NCBI RefSeq assembly: GCF_040712315.1
Contig: NC_134024.1
Location: forward strand, 31,621,055-31,685,054
Source: Castanea sativa
Lineage: Eukaryota; Streptophyta; Magnoliopsida; Fagales; Fagaceae
Length of the DNA stretch: 64,000 nt
Direction of reading: 5' to 3'
The first letter of the stretch is position 1. Each line of letters begins with the position of its first letter. Positions 1 to 12,762 of this stretch are shown in pieces. The notes below the pieces were generated by a model, which saw nothing but the letters and a program-made list of their open reading frames with translations, did not search any database and was not told where the DNA came from. A program made the position numbers and the translations under genes.

Positions 1-123
1 AGCGTAAGTTCAAAAAATATTCAGAACTTATATCATTTCTTCTACTGACTGAACAAAATAATGAACTTTAATTGAGAAATTACTAGTCTCGCCCAACCGG
101 CTCCACACCATTCCCTGAGGTGA

Positions 124-560
124 ATGGAATATCATTTGAAAGAAATGGAGGAAATAGAGGTTTTGGGCATGGATGTGGTAAAAACATCCAAAATAGGGGG
201 AGATGTGCTCATAATCCTTCAAAGGGGGAAAAACACACCTTATAACAAAAGGTTGAATCAAATTGAGATAAAACAACATGAAAATGGCAGGTATTTACAA
301 TACAAATCTCAAAAGTGCCATGAAAAAAAATGTTATAGGTGTGGCATAAAAGAGCATTGGTCACGACATGTCGTACGCCTAAGCACTTGGTAGACTTGTA
401 CCAAACCGCCTTGAAAGAGAAAGGAAAGGGTTTGAAGTGAATCTTGCTGAACTTGGTGATCCAGAAGATTACCTTGATGCCTTAGATGGAGTAAATATTA
501 CTCATCTTGAAGCTTTTGACTTCTTTGGGGGTATAAATAGAGAGGCTTAGAATCTGATTA
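124..560 (+). pseudogene. copia gag C-terminal fragment with damaged zinc knuckle
   Basis: The reading frame at 124-393 ends in a zinc-knuckle-like stretch, CYRCGIKEHWSRHV. The CX2CX4HX4 spacing of a retroviral-type CCHC knuckle is present but the last Cys is replaced (His/Val there). The next codons, in another frame, read like the usual copia continuation (LVDLYQ-like, then an acidic segment), so a frameshift lies near 370-390. In the family this domain binds genomic RNA during packaging. Gag-to-protease linker sequence follows and is then interrupted by the solo LTR at 681. Confidence 0.75.
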
Positions 561-680
561 GTGGTCAAAATGATCATACATATTAAGTATTTCCTCTCAT
601 TGTATCATTACATTATGTTATGTAAATTATGTTTGTGTTTAAGTGTAAATTATGTTTGTTAAGTTAATGAAGTTCAATTT

Positions 681-1355
681 TGATGATGAAGAAAAATCCA
701 CCAGTTGTCACGTAGTCCTCACTTTACTCGAAACAACACTTGCACAACAACAGACAAGACCAACAAAGGGCATCGGTGTTGTGCCGGCCAAAAACCTTCC
801 AAAGGTCAAGTTAGAACTTCTTTTCTTCTTCACAACCCTAAAGTGCTAGAGCTGAAGTGAATTATGTGTACCGTGGTTTATGAGGGTTTTGGGGTATATA
901 TAGTAGTGTGGAGCCGAAATAAACGCCTTGGTGAGGAAGTACTTTCCTTCTAGGAGAGTAATTTGTGGATTTTACATATCTCCTAGAACCCTTTTCCTTA
1001 TAGGAATCTTCTCGACTAGGGTCAAACATGTAGCGCAAGAACTTTCCTTATACACGCATTCGTGGGAGGACAAGATAGGTTATGGATGAAGGCTTACTTA
1101 TCCTCTTCAGCTTTTCCTTCCATCAGCCTTTCCTTTCTAAGGTCGTCAGCTTACATATCTGTCTCCGGAAAGGTCGTCAGCTTAGAACCTTCAGCTTTGA
1201 CTTCATCAACTTTCTTCCTTCAACCCAATGCCGTCAGACATGAGGCAGGGCCACGGATGTCGAAGGGGATAGTTCGGTGACCAAAGCTGACGGTCTTGTT
1301 ACTCCCGTCAGCCTTCTTAAGGTGTTAGTAACAACTTGTAAAATCACCCTCATCA
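681..1355 (-). mobile_element. solo LTR (Tat-like family), TSD AATTT
   Basis: The segment begins TGATGATG and ends CATCA. It is flanked by identical 5-bp repeats AATTT at 676-680 and 1356-1360, the size expected for LTR integration. No internal region is present, so it is a solo LTR left by LTR-LTR recombination. A TATATATACCCC motif read on the minus strand (about 890-901) sets the orientation. A shorter relative lies at 61380-61877. Its ends also resemble those of the LTRs of element A (20457-31523). Confidence 0.85.
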
Positions 1356-1360
1356 AATTT

Positions 1361-1860
1361 AAATTTCAAATATATTATCTCACTAATTAATCAGTCTAGA
1401 AAAAACCTATGATTTAGGACATCACATCTATTATCCTAACACACCCATTCATTGTTCATGTGGGTCGCTTATCAGCCATCCACCCATTGCACTAAGGGGG
1501 CAAAAATCTGAAAGTATTATCCTAAGGAATCCTTTGCTTTAGATCTAAGGGATTTTGTCCCACAAATGGTAAGCCTTCAACTGCTAAAGCTTTCCCACTT
1601 CCCTTTATATATAGCTTTGCATATACCCATTGTAAAACACACCAGAAAATAGAGAGAAGATAGAGATATAGATTTGGTATTAGCAATATGATTTTCCTAT
1701 TCTTCCTTTGTATTCTCCTAATTTTTATATCTCTACATGTTAATTGTTCAATATCATTACTCTACTTTGTATTCTAATTATTATTAATGAATTTAAAGTT
1801 GCTTCATTATGTATTTATTTTCTTTCAAAGTATTAATTCATAGTATATGTTTTGCATACT
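1361..1860 (+). other. gag-pol junction of the copia element, LTR-like sequence
   Basis: No coding is recognisable here. The stretch 1590-1680 has a TATA-like box (TATATATAGC) followed by AGAGAGAAGATAGAGATA, which resembles a copia LTR promoter and leader, so a second LTR fragment in plus orientation may be inserted. I could not find convincing ends or a TSD. The rest is AT-rich spacer before the protease domain. Confidence 0.3.
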
Positions 1861-1863
1861 TGA

Positions 1864-4800
1864 AGAGACATGCATCTTACTCATGGCTTTAGTTCCAAGA
1901 TGATAGAGGAAGATTTTTGTCTAGCAGATAATGTAACAACGCACACAATACTTAAAGATAAGAAGTATTTTCAAAACTTAACTTTAATCAAAGCTAAGGT
2001 CAATACATATTTGGTTCATCAAACATAATTGAAGGCTCTGGAAGAGCAAATTTCATGTTGCCTAAGGGCACAAAATTTTGTATTGATGATGCTTTGTATG
2101 CTTCTAAATCTAGAAGAAATTTACTTAGCTTTAAGGATATATGAAGTAATGGTTATCATATCGAACCAATAATGAAGGCAATGAAGCATATCTTTATATT
2201 ACTTCAACGGTTTCAAGCTAGAAGCTCATACTAGAAAAATTGCCTATTTTCTCTTCTGGGTTATATTATATTACATTGAGATCAATTGAAGCAAATGTTG
2301 TTGTGCACTAGAAGTGCTTTGATCCAAGGATTGTTATGCTTTGGTATAATCGTCTTGGACATTCGGGATTAACAATGATGCTAGAATCATTGAAAACTCC
2401 CATGGACACCCCTTAATGAATCAGAAGATTCTTTCATTGGATGACTATTCATGTAGTGCTTGTTCTCAAGGAAAATTAATTATCTAACCATTACCATCAA
2501 AAATTGGTATTGAATCTCCATCTTTCTTAAAGAATTCAAGGAGACATTTGTGGATCTACACATCCACCTTGTGGACCATTTAGATATTTTATGGTGTTAA
2601 TAGATGCATCAACAAGATAGTCACATGTTTGTCTACTTTCTACTAGGAAGGCTGCACAATTTCCTGATTATCCAATTAAGAAAATTCGCTTAGATAATGT
2701 AGATGAATTTCCATCTCAAGCATTTAATGACAACTGCATGTTAATTGGAATTGATGTTGAACACCCTATTGCACATATACACACTCAAAATGGTTTAGCT
2801 GAATCATTGATCAAAAGACTTCAAATGATTGCTCGTCATTTGCTTATGAAAACAAAATTACCTATTTCTATTTGGGGACATGCCATATTAAATGCTGCAT
2901 CATTAGTTCGTATTAGACTAACTGCTCACCATAAACACTTTCCAATGCAACTTATTTGTGATCAACAACCAAATGTTTCTCACTTTTGAATCTTTGGTTG
3001 TGCTGTATATGTTCCCTTTGCATCTCCACAACGCACTAAAATGGGTCCTCAGCATAAACTTGGAATTTATGTTAGTTTTGATTCTCTATCTATTATTAGA
3101 TTTCAACTGGTGATGTTTTTAAGGCACGTTTTGATGAAACAGTCTTCCTGACATTAGGGGGAGAAAAATCGTTGCCAGAAGCATAAAGAGAGATAACTTG
3201 GAATGCATTGATGTTATCTCATCTTGATCCTCGCACAAATCAATGTGAACTTGAAGTTCAAAGGATTATTCATTTGCAAAGTATTGCAAACCAATTACCA
3301 GATGTATTCACTGATAGTAAGAAAATTGTAAAATCTCACATTTCAGCTGCTAATAGCCTAGTAAGGATTGAAATCCCTGTAGGACAATCCATTAATACAA
3401 CAGCAAATGAGTCTAAACCACGCCTGAAGCGTGAAAGACTTGTTCTGGCTAAAGATAAAATCCCTAGAAAGAGAAAAACGCAAGAAAAGCAAGTCGTTGC
3501 TCCTGAAGAAGCTATACCCATGAAACAGGCAACAAAAATAATTAATCTATCCAAAATTCATAATTCTCCTAAAAATAAACCCTTTGAAAATGACCCTTCT
3601 AAAGTGGAGTAACCTAAAGGGTTATCCCCTGAAGAGGATTAGGTACCTGAAAATAATGAGATCTCAATAAATTATATGAGTACAAGAGATATATGGGATA
3701 GAAATAAAATTGTTGTTGACAACGTATTTTCATTCAAAGTTGCCATTGACATTACCGGAAATAATGATCTTGAATTGGAACCACAATCCATTGAAGAATG
3801 TCAACGTAGAAATGATTGGCCTGTGTGGTTAGAGGCAATTTAGGCAGAATTAAATTCACTTGAGAAACGTGAAGTATTTGGACTTGTAGTCCAAACACCT
3901 GAGGGTGTAGTGTCTGACAGATATAAATGGGTATTTGTACGAAAGCATAGTGAGAAATATGAAATTACGAGGTACAAAGCATGACTTGTGACACAAGGTT
4001 TCTCACAGAGGCCTGTCATTGACTATAAGGAAACATATGCTCCTGTAATGGATGCAATTACATTTAGATTTTTTATTAGCTTGGTGGTGTTAGAAAATTT
4101 AGGCATGCGTTTAATGGATGTGGTCACAGCATATCTATTCGGGTCATTAGATAATGATATATACATGAAAATCCCTGAAGGATATAAAATGCTTGAAGCA
4201 TATGACTCCACGTCCCGAAGCATGTATTCAATCAAGCTACAAAGGTCCTTATATGGATTAAAGCAATCCGGACGCATGTGGTACAATCACCTCAGTGAAT
4301 ACTTATTAAAAGAAGGATTTGTGAGTAATCCAATTTGTCAATGCGTTTTTATAAAAAAAAAAATCAGAATATGGATTCGCTATTGTTGGGGTATACATTG
4401 ATGATTTAAATCTTGTGGGGACTCTAAAAGAGCTCACAAAGACCACAAATTATTTAAAGAATGAGTTTGAGATGAAAGATCTAGGTAAGACAAAATTTTG
4501 TTTTGGACTGCAAATTGAACATTTTCCAAATGGAATTTTTGTTCATTAGTCAACACACACAAAAAATGTCCTAAAACAATTCCTAATGGATAAAGCTCAC
4601 CCTTTGAATACTCCAATGGTGAGTAGGTCACTAGATGTCAAAAATGACCCTTTTCGTCCTCGAGAAGATGATTTTTGAAATTCTTGGTCCCCAAGTACCA
4701 TATCTTAGTGCATTTGGTGCTCTAATATATCTTGCAAATTGCACACGGCCTGACATTTCCCTCTTAGTAAATTTGCTAGCAAGATATAGTTCTGCACCAA

Positions 4801-5393
4801 CTCAAAGACATTGGAATGAAATCAAGCATATATTACACTACCTCCGTGGAACGATTAACTTGGGATTATTTTATCCAAAAGGGTCAAATCCACAGTTGAT
4901 TGGATATGCAGATGTAGGTTATCTTTCTGATCCACATAAAGGCCGATCACAAACAAGTTATTTATTCACTTGTGGCAACATTGCCATTTCATGCAGATCT
5001 ATTAAGCAAACATTATCCGCTACATCCTCTAATCACTCGAAGATTATTGCGATCCATGAAACAAGTTGTGAGTGCATTTGGCTAAGATCAGTAATTCAAC
5101 ACATTCGAGAAAAATGCGGCTTATCATCAATTAAAGAAAGCGCCACAATATTATATGAAGACAATGCTGCTTGTATTGCTCAGATCAGGGGAGGATATAT
5201 CAAAGGTGATCGAACCAAGCATATTTCACTAATATTCTTTTATGCACATGAGCTTCAAAAGAACAGTGAAATTGATGTCAAGCAGATACGGTCAAGTGAC
5301 AATTTGGCAAATTTATTCACTAAGTCATTACCAACCACAACATTTAAGAAGATAGTACATGACATTGGCATGTGTCAGCTTAAAGATCTTTGA
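1864..5393 (+). pseudogene. copia pol: protease, integrase, RT, RNase H (broken)
   Basis: Protease: LADNVTTHTIL-like active-site region near 1920-1960 (family DSATTHTIL). Integrase: HHCC remnant near 2345-2470 (RLGHSG ... CSACSQG), core near 2570-2990 with LIDAST, IRLDNVDEF and GLAES as the D, D and E segments. An accessory hinge follows at 3208-3612. Reverse transcriptase: 3740-4560, with TAYLFGSLDNDIYM and the intact catalytic VYIDDLNLVGT near 4390. RNase H: 4635-5393, with GYADVGYLSD, LYEDNAACIAQ and DIKQIR-like C-terminus. Several in-frame stops (for example at 2986, near 3843, near 3982 and 4546) and frameshifts (for example in the A9 run near 4350) break the chain. Product would copy and integrate the element; this copy is dead. 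Confidence 0.9.
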
Positions 5394-5407
5394 AGATATA
5401 TGTATAC

Positions 5408-5422
5408 ATGAGGGGGAGAATA
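5408..5422 (+). other. polypurine tract of copia element
   Basis: The purine run ATGAGGGGGAGAATA abuts the start of the 3' LTR at 5423. In LTR retrotransposons this tract primes plus-strand DNA synthesis, and its position supports the LTR start. Confidence 0.75.
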
Positions 5423-5998
5423 TGATTAGTGCTGATTGTACTCTCTTTCCTTCACTTAGATTTTTCCCATTGGGTTTTCCTTTGCAAGGTTTTAATGAGG
5501 CAATCTAAAGGCACTTAAAAAAATCACTAGAATATTGTACTTTTTTTCCTTCGCCACTGGTTTTTTTTCCCAATAGTTTTTTCCTTAGCAAGGTTTTAAC
5601 GAGGCAGATTCTTAGCGAGTGGTCATCCAAGGGGAGCGTTATATACTATTTATTTTATGTTTTACACTATTCCCTTTTGATATAAGCTATTTACTCTTCA
5701 AGGGTGATGGACTTAAGTCCATCACATTAAATGGGTGCAACAACTTTAGGGGATCTTGCCTCCCTTTGTAGTTACTTCATCCGTTCATCTTCTGCCTATA
5801 TATATGAGTCTTCACTCCCATTGTAATGTATCGAGAAAATTAGAGATACACTAAGAGTAAAAGAGAGATATATGTATATCAATCCAGAAATAATATGTTG
5901 TAGTGGATGACCACTAAACAAAAAACAATTTAAATATAATATCATCCTCATATTTTATTTTCATACCTCTATATATATATTTCCCCTATTTTACAACA
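5423..5998 (+). mobile_element. 3' LTR of copia element
   Basis: It starts TGATTAGTGC directly after the polypurine tract and ends TTACAACA, giving TG...CA ends and about 576 bp. It contains the repeated copia-type words GGGTTTTCC and GCAAGGTTTTAA. A TATATATATGAG motif near 5797 is a plausible promoter. Without the 5' LTR the ends rest on motif and tract position only. Confidence 0.75.
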
Positions 5999-7609
5999 AA
6001 AAACATATTTCACTTGACTTTTTTTTTTTTTTTTTTTGTAAACCATTACAGCTATCCCCCATTAATCTTTTAAAAATCTTTGTAAGATATTATCATATCA
6101 CTACTTATGACTTGCTTTCTCCTAACAGTCCCACGTGAGTCTACATGTCAAAGTCTATTCTCTACTTAACTCACCTTTAGGCAACACGTTAGCCTATTTA
6201 ACTACACATGCTTTTGTCATTTTATTAGTTATTTTTTCACAACGACATTTCATTATTTGGTCATTGATTCTTTAGCAGTTGGTTATGAAGTTGAACATTT
6301 AATATAATTTAATATAAAAATTAATATTATGACTTACAAATTTTACTGCATTGTTTATGTATTATTTATCACTAAAACTGATTAATCTTCAATTAAACAA
6401 GTAATTGTATTCATTGTTACTTTTTTTTGAGTAATTATATTCACTGTCACGTTAATTTTTAAAAGTTACTTGAAAATTTTTGTAGCATTACAATCGTATT
6501 AAATAGTTTGTGGCTCAAAATAATTAGAAAGTGAATACCAAGTCATGAAATCATAATGTAGAAGCTATAACTAGACTTTAGTAAAAATTTATACTGTACA
6601 TGAGAAATAGATCACTATTAATTGAAATTTTTTATCAGTATTAGATGTTTATTGCATTTTATTTTTGTTTCGATACATATAGAAACTGAAATTTAGTGGG
6701 AAAATTGCATTACAATAAATGTACAAAAATGTTTTGACACAAAGAAGATACAAAAATGTATTGACAATTTTACAAATTCTACATTTAGAGGGAATCTTTC
6801 AAATGTTTTATTAAATGGAAAGATGGTTTTGTTAGTTTATTATTTGTTAACTCCTATATTTACAGGCATTTATGCACGCATGCTAACCATTTAAGCTCAG
6901 ATATAATATTATTTTCTTCTAAAAACTTTCAATAGCTTCTTCTGTGTATCGCACAGGTTAGCAACTAGTAAGAATTAACAGTCGAAACATTTGACTTTTT
7001 GTTGACTACTTCTCATTGCGCCATGTGGCTATACAAATTTATGTTACCTTTATATTTTAAAAAACCAAACAATTATATCTTTTCATTTTACCATTTAGGT
7101 TTTAGTATCTACACATTGTTTCACAAGATGTACATATTAAAACAAAAAATTGTCATTGAGAACAAAAAATTGATAAAGCATAAGGAAGAGAATGAGAAAT
7201 TTGAGAAGAATAACATTCATAAGGCCTGTAAGGAGAAGAAGCTGAGATGAAGTTACCAAATGAATAAATCATTTAGTATTGTTGCTATTGTTGGTATGGC
7301 TTGATTCTTGGACATTTTCACTGTTTAACAAATAACAAATTTGACTTACAAATAGCTATTTTGGATATATTTATAAAAAATTTATAAGCAAATAGGAACA
7401 ACATAAGAATCTAATTATAAGCAATAAAAAAAATAAATGTGATATGCAAAAACAATAATTAAATACTATATATATATAAGAAGAAATCTGCAAAAGAATT
7501 AAAAAATGAAAACTTGGCTTTTAGATTGTCTCTTCATGAATTTGTAAAAGACTAACCAACAATCAGTGCCCTTTTAAAGGACCCTATTCATTAGTTTAAT
7601 GGCTTTTTA

Positions 7610-7611
<2 letters not shown>
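5999..7611. other. AT-rich intergenic spacer
   Basis: I see no gene or element with defined ends. A poly-T run lies at about 6020-6037. The only open frame of note (6999-7250) is Lys- and Phe-rich low complexity and is not credible as a gene. Confidence 0.5.

Positions 7612-7671
<60 letters not shown>
7612..7671. repeat. (TA)n microsatellite
   Basis: About 60 bp of uninterrupted alternating T and A. Length polymorphism is likely between individuals. Confidence 0.95.
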
Positions 7672-7673
<2 letters not shown>

Positions 7674-7817
7674 TAAAAGAAGTAAAGCATTTTCAAAAAA
7701 AGTTAGGCAAACGAACACTAGGCTTTTTTAATCTTTTAGTTTTGTGTGTTCTTTTTTGTGCAACCATTGTTCTCTACCTATGTATTTATTTATATAAATT
7801 TTTGGGTGCTATGTAGT

Positions 7818-7974
7818 CCGGTTAATGTGTGCCTTTAAGATACACATTAAGACATTTATTTTTGAAAATATTTTATCGGGAATTGAAAAAGCTGTCAATA
7901 CTTTTTTAATTTTCCAAAAAATATCTCCAAAAATGATTAATTATTATGTGCCCTTAGAGCACACATTAGCAAAA
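7818..7974. mobile_element. small inverted-repeat element (MITE-like)
   Basis: The left end GTTAATGTGTGCCTTTAAG is matched in inverted orientation by GAGCACACATTAGC at the right end, about 155 bp apart. Each terminal repeat is itself palindromic (AATGTGTGC ... ACACATTAA). I could not assign a TSD or superfamily. Confidence 0.5.
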
Positions 7975-8786
7975 TTCTTATAATTAATAATTATAGATAA
8001 TGATGACAACAATGTTGTGCCGATCTTTATGGCTATATTTCGGAACGTTAAAGAGCTAACACATGCTGCTGCAACTAGCCCGCCATTCCATCTTCAAGCA
8101 TTTCACTACAAACTCACATGACAGTTAAAGGAAGTCAATAATTGGGAGCTAAACCCCTATCATTGAATCCATAATTTATTAGCCCACCCACCATTAAAAT
8201 ATGGTACATGTTTTTAATTAATTTGAATAGTACCACTATATTTAATTATTTATATATATTTTTGGATCTTGAAAAAAAAATAGTATTTTAAAAAAAACAA
8301 TGGTAAATAAAAATTAATGTCAAGATGCCCATGAATGAATTCAGAGATATTGTACACAAACATTACATTTGTGTATATGTTATTGATTTAGGGATAATAA
8401 TTCAGCAAAAAATAAAATAAAATAAAAAAGAGTTCCAAAAAAAAGTGTGATTTAAGGATAATGTATGATAAGACAATGCTCTATCAAAACTGATGATTTT
8501 TTACCAATTTTCGCATATAGTTGATAATTTCAAGCCACTCAAATTAAACTGCAAATCATAATGGTTTATATGTACTTTATTTCAATGGTAAAAAGCATGG
8601 GAAATTAAATTAAATTAATGCGGCATATTTTTTCTTTTAAAATAAAAATCAATTGTTACAATAATAGAGGAAGGATGATTTAAACTCTAATTTTCCTCAA
8701 AAAAGAGTACAAACTATATCACTAAACTATATGACTCTTGAATCTTGACAATACCCATAAATATGCATAGATTCTAAACCAATGAT
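7975..8786. other. AT-rich spacer
   Basis: Nothing recognisable. Several A-runs and no plausible coding or terminal repeats. Confidence 0.4.
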
Positions 8787-8791
8787 ATATT

Positions 8792-10211
8792 TGTTAGGAT
8801 TAGTGCCCTTAAATCTTATTGTGTGATGTTATGTATGTTATTATGTATGACATTATGTATGACTTAATGTTGTGATTAATAAAATTGTTTTATTATAATC
8901 TAAAATAATGGTAACATGAATATTTGGATATTATCATATAGTCCATGAGATGCATAGTATGTGATTTAGTCATAGAAGACATAAGTCACAAGTTCTTTGT
9001 AAACTCAGAATTTTAGTTCGTAGTCGGTGATGAAATTGGGCGTTTCATCTGCGAAGACTATAACATATCAACTAAGATGATTTATCTTGATCATAGTAGT
9101 GGAGACTTCTAGTTGATATGTTGATATGTTTTAAGAGTTAAGACATGTTGAACTGGACCGCTGTGAGATTTATTATTCTTCTAATGATTATCAAATGAAT
9201 AATAAATTTTACGACTTCTATTTACATGAACTCTTAATCCTGAGAGGATAATGGACCTGATCATGAAGTGTAGGTTACTTTAATATATCAGGATTGAGAT
9301 CTATCCTAACGATCAAAACTTCAGTATGTTGGGCAGCCACATATAGTATTGATGGAACATATATTCTCAAGATGGAATTCATAGTCTCTTAACGGAGATA
9401 TAAAATTTTCCCTTGAGATAAGTTTAATGGATTCAGTTATTCAGAGAGTTAGGCCTAACCACTTTAGTAAGGAGTTACTAAAGTATATATATTTATGGAA
9501 TTGAGATTTCATAAATATATAATGAATAACTTTAAAGGATTAAACCAGGTATTTAAGGAATTAAGATGTAGTAATCTACAAAGTAGCAGTCTACATTCAT
9601 AACTCTATATTATTACGAATATTTTATGAAGGGGTTGCATGTACAATAAAGTCTTGGGATATAATTTATAAATAAGGCCTAGATTGCAATTATATTTATA
9701 TAATGATATTAAATATAATTAATGGTAACTTTTGACTTGTCAAGAGTTGACAGAAAAGCCCAAGGCCCATTGGAACTAGTGTCTTATTGGTCCCTTTTGG
9801 TCTCACTCCAAGCCACGTATTTAAGCCCAATTGGAAAGGCTTGGAAGGCCAACCCAATTAGATAATTAGTTAGATACAAAGGAAGAAACATACATAATTT
9901 TCTGTAAAGAATTGCAAGAGAACACTATTGTGAAATGGTGTTTATGTGAAAGTGAGACACTTTAACATTCTTCCTTGAGAACTGATTGAGAGACCACACA
10001 TCTTGGGCGTTAGTAGAATTGGAGTGAAGATTGAAAGTGTTCCCGAGAACTTCTGATCTTTGGTTTTGAATTCCATCGCTCCAAGGTACGCTCTCTTGTT
10101 TTTGAATTCTGTAACTTAAATAGTGCATGTTATCGATTGTGAATGAAATAGATCCATTAAATTTCCGCTGTGAATGTTTTTTATGAGATACAAACCATGT
10201 TTAATCCTACA
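8792..10211 (+). mobile_element. 1.42-kb solo LTR, TSD ATATT
   Basis: It starts TGTTAGGATTAG and ends TTAATCCTACA, giving TG...CA with longer imperfect terminal inversion. The 5-bp sequence ATATT flanks it on both sides (8787-8791 and 10212-10216). There is no internal coding region, so this is a solo LTR. A second copy in inverse orientation lies at 33622-35049. The long LTR and TGTTAGGA start suggest a Ty1/copia family, which is inference. Confidence 0.9.
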
Positions 10212-10222
10212 ATATTTATATA

Positions 10223-11138
10223 TGGTAAGAACATATTTTATGTAATTGGCTAATCCTTTGACAAAATGCACTTTATTTGTAATTGAATAGATCTATAATG
10301 AGTTTAATACTTCAAGAAATAAGAGTTCATGTTAAGTATTAAAGCCATAAAGATTGGACCAACAAGTGAAGAAAAGCTATTCATTAAAGGTCAACAAATA
10401 CCTCGACAAAATTAGTATCTATCGAGATTTAAGAACAAAGCTCGATAGAAGCTTGACAAAAGCTGAATCTGTCGAGATTTACGAAACCAAAATTTTCATA
10501 TCTGATTTTCGGCTCATGCTGACATGTATCTGTAGGGTTTCTTTTCTCACAACCCTAAACATATATAAGGCTTATTTTAAAGATTGTTATACATAGAGAA
10601 CATATGCAGAAAGTGACTAAGTGCCTTATTCTCTCTGCAAGAAATTACTGCGTCTTTACTCCTTAGGGCTTTGTATTCAAGTACTTCTTGATCTTTATTG
10701 TTGATAAAGTGAAGAACTTTGCAGCTAACAACCTCTTCAAGTTACTAGAGTTAGTCACATACTAAGATCCGTGCAAAATGGTGACGTTCATATATTGAAG
10801 AGTTTAGAGGTTCTGAAGCGGTAAAATGTTTCTGCTGTAAGTTCATCTACGGGGATTGTAGAATTTAAGGACAAAAGTTTTGTACTAGATCTGAAACTTC
10901 TATTTACTATAGTGAATTTCTTTTTGAGAAGGTTCCCCCCCCCTTTTTCATGAAACTAGTTTGTTTCATTAGTTTTCCTAGGTCATCATATCTTGTCTTA
11001 TTTACTATTTCGTTGTACATGATATTGATATGATATTGATGTCTGTTTGTTTTAACAAGGTTTATTCATAATAAATATAATTAAAAATTTAGGTTTAAAA
11101 CTTGTGAATTCTATCAACCGGGGTCTAAATTCCCAACA
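10223..11138 (+). mobile_element. solo LTR, diverged member of the copia-N LTR family, TSD ATATA
   Basis: It starts TGGTAAGAACATATTTTATG and ends TTCCCAACA, flanked by ATATA at 10218-10222 and 11139-11143. The flanks are AT-rich, so the TSD is weaker evidence than elsewhere. The sequence aligns by eye with the LTR at 31873-32853 read on the minus strand: the shared words TTGGCTAATCCTTTGACAAA, GGGTTTCTTTTCTCACAACC and ATATATAAGG occur in the same order. TCGAGATTT/CTCGATAG motifs typical of that family are also present. It sits 11 bp from the preceding solo LTR. Confidence 0.75.
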
Positions 11139-11143
11139 ATATA

Positions 11144-12753
11144 TATTAGTTACAATAGGGCAGAGGAATTTGAACTCTTGAACATCTCTATTAAAAATAC
11201 TAGGAAATGTGAACTAGTTGAATCACAAGGCACTTAGTCCAATGATTTATATATTGAATACTTAACACTTATTTAAATACCAAACCGTCAAGAGAGATTT
11301 ATCTTGTTGGTATCCGATTTAATGATTATTGAATAAAATTATTTAATTTTTTTTAGTGAAATAGTTTCTATTTTTCACCGTTATGTGATTAATATATCTC
11401 AAGTAAGAGATTCTTAAAATCACTAAACAAAAAGATACTCTTGATTTTTTTTTTGAGATAGATGGAACTCTTAAAATCTATATGAATGGTCTACGTTTTA
11501 TAGTGCTCCATTATATTTTGTAAAACATTAGAGACTTTAAATTTTGACAGGATTGAAAGTTATTTTTCTAATGACATTTTCAAACGTAAGCAACATTTAT
11601 CACTTATTCTTATAGTTTTTTTTTCTTTGTTAGAACCAATCCTTCTAGTCTCTTTAAATAAGGAGAAAATCTTATAATCAATCTACAAGAAAGAAAAAAA
11701 AAATTCGTAGAGTAAGTGTTAAGTGCTAACTCTCATTCTGAAGCCTATAACAACCATAGTTGAAATTTATAACAGAAAAAGAGATAATGGATAGTTTTTT
11801 TCTTCTTTTTTTTTTTTTTTTAATTTTTTTATACCGGACAACAGATAATTTAACAGTGGTAGTCACAAGGTAACAAATTTTCGTTTTCTTAATCTAAAGC
11901 ATATACAATGATGGGGTCCTAAATTAGTGGGGATAAGGAATATTCTACAATCATTCCAACCAATCCCAATAATGTATGTGCATATAAATTTGATGAAAAT
12001 TCCAAATAGATATAGTAATTGTGAAAGCCTGATATAGCTTAGTTGTCAAAACCATCCTTCAATTTTCTGAATTTTAATCCCAAAAAAAAACTAATACAAC
12101 CCTTCACTTTTTAGGTAAGAACTAAGAAGGATAATCTAGAATCAATGCAAAGGAAAAAAAAAAAAAAAAGAATTAAGAGAAGAAAGTGATAGCAATCATT
12201 CTAAAGTCTATATAGCCCATAATTTTTGTATTTTAAAGCAGGAAATGAAAAGAGAAAAGACAGAAGAAAGTTTAAGAAATGTAATCACTACTCACACAAA
12301 TCACAAGGTAACATACCTGTGTTTCCTAAATAATGGTGGGGGTCCAAAGTACAGGGACGGCAGCCCTATCTATCCTAGTATATTCTACGCATATAAATTT
12401 TGATGAAAAACCAAAAAATAGATATATAATAGCTAAGCTTAAATAAAATAGAAATAGTTGTCAAAGCGTGATAGGCACATTCTAATGAATCTTCCACTGT
12501 CACCGTGAACCATTACCAAAACACTTGCGGTTTTAATATTTGCTATTGTTTATTTTATGTTAATTGGCCTGCTTGCGCGTGAAGGAGATGGATATTTCAA
12601 CCAACAGCGACTAACACATCTCTCTCTCTCTCTCTGTGTGTTGGTTTAGGGGGCAGTGTGCAAACGTAGCATTTCAACTTGCGTAGTATTCTATTGGTGA
12701 AATGCTTAAACCATATCTAATTCTTTCAACTTCTTTATCAATATGTTTAAGGA
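11144..12753. other. AT-rich spacer with simple repeats
   Basis: There is no gene or bounded element that I can support. It contains poly-T (11804-11822) and poly-A (12152-12169) runs and a (CT)n stretch at about 12619-12637. A segment is partly repeated: AAATAGATATA with ATAAATTT(T)GATGAAAA near 11985 and again near 12390. Confidence 0.45.
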
Positions 12754-12762
12754 ACTTTTGGG

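Larger units (their letters stand above)
1..5998 (+). mobile_element. Ty1/copia retrotransposon, 3' part, decayed
   Basis: The order gag remnant, protease, integrase, reverse transcriptase, RNase H, polypurine tract and LTR is the Ty1/copia order, with integrase before RT. The 5' LTR and the start of gag lie off the left edge. The body is interrupted by a solo LTR at 681-1355. Stops and small frameshifts break the polyprotein throughout, so this copy cannot be autonomous. The right-hand TSD cannot be tested because the left end is missing. Confidence 0.9.
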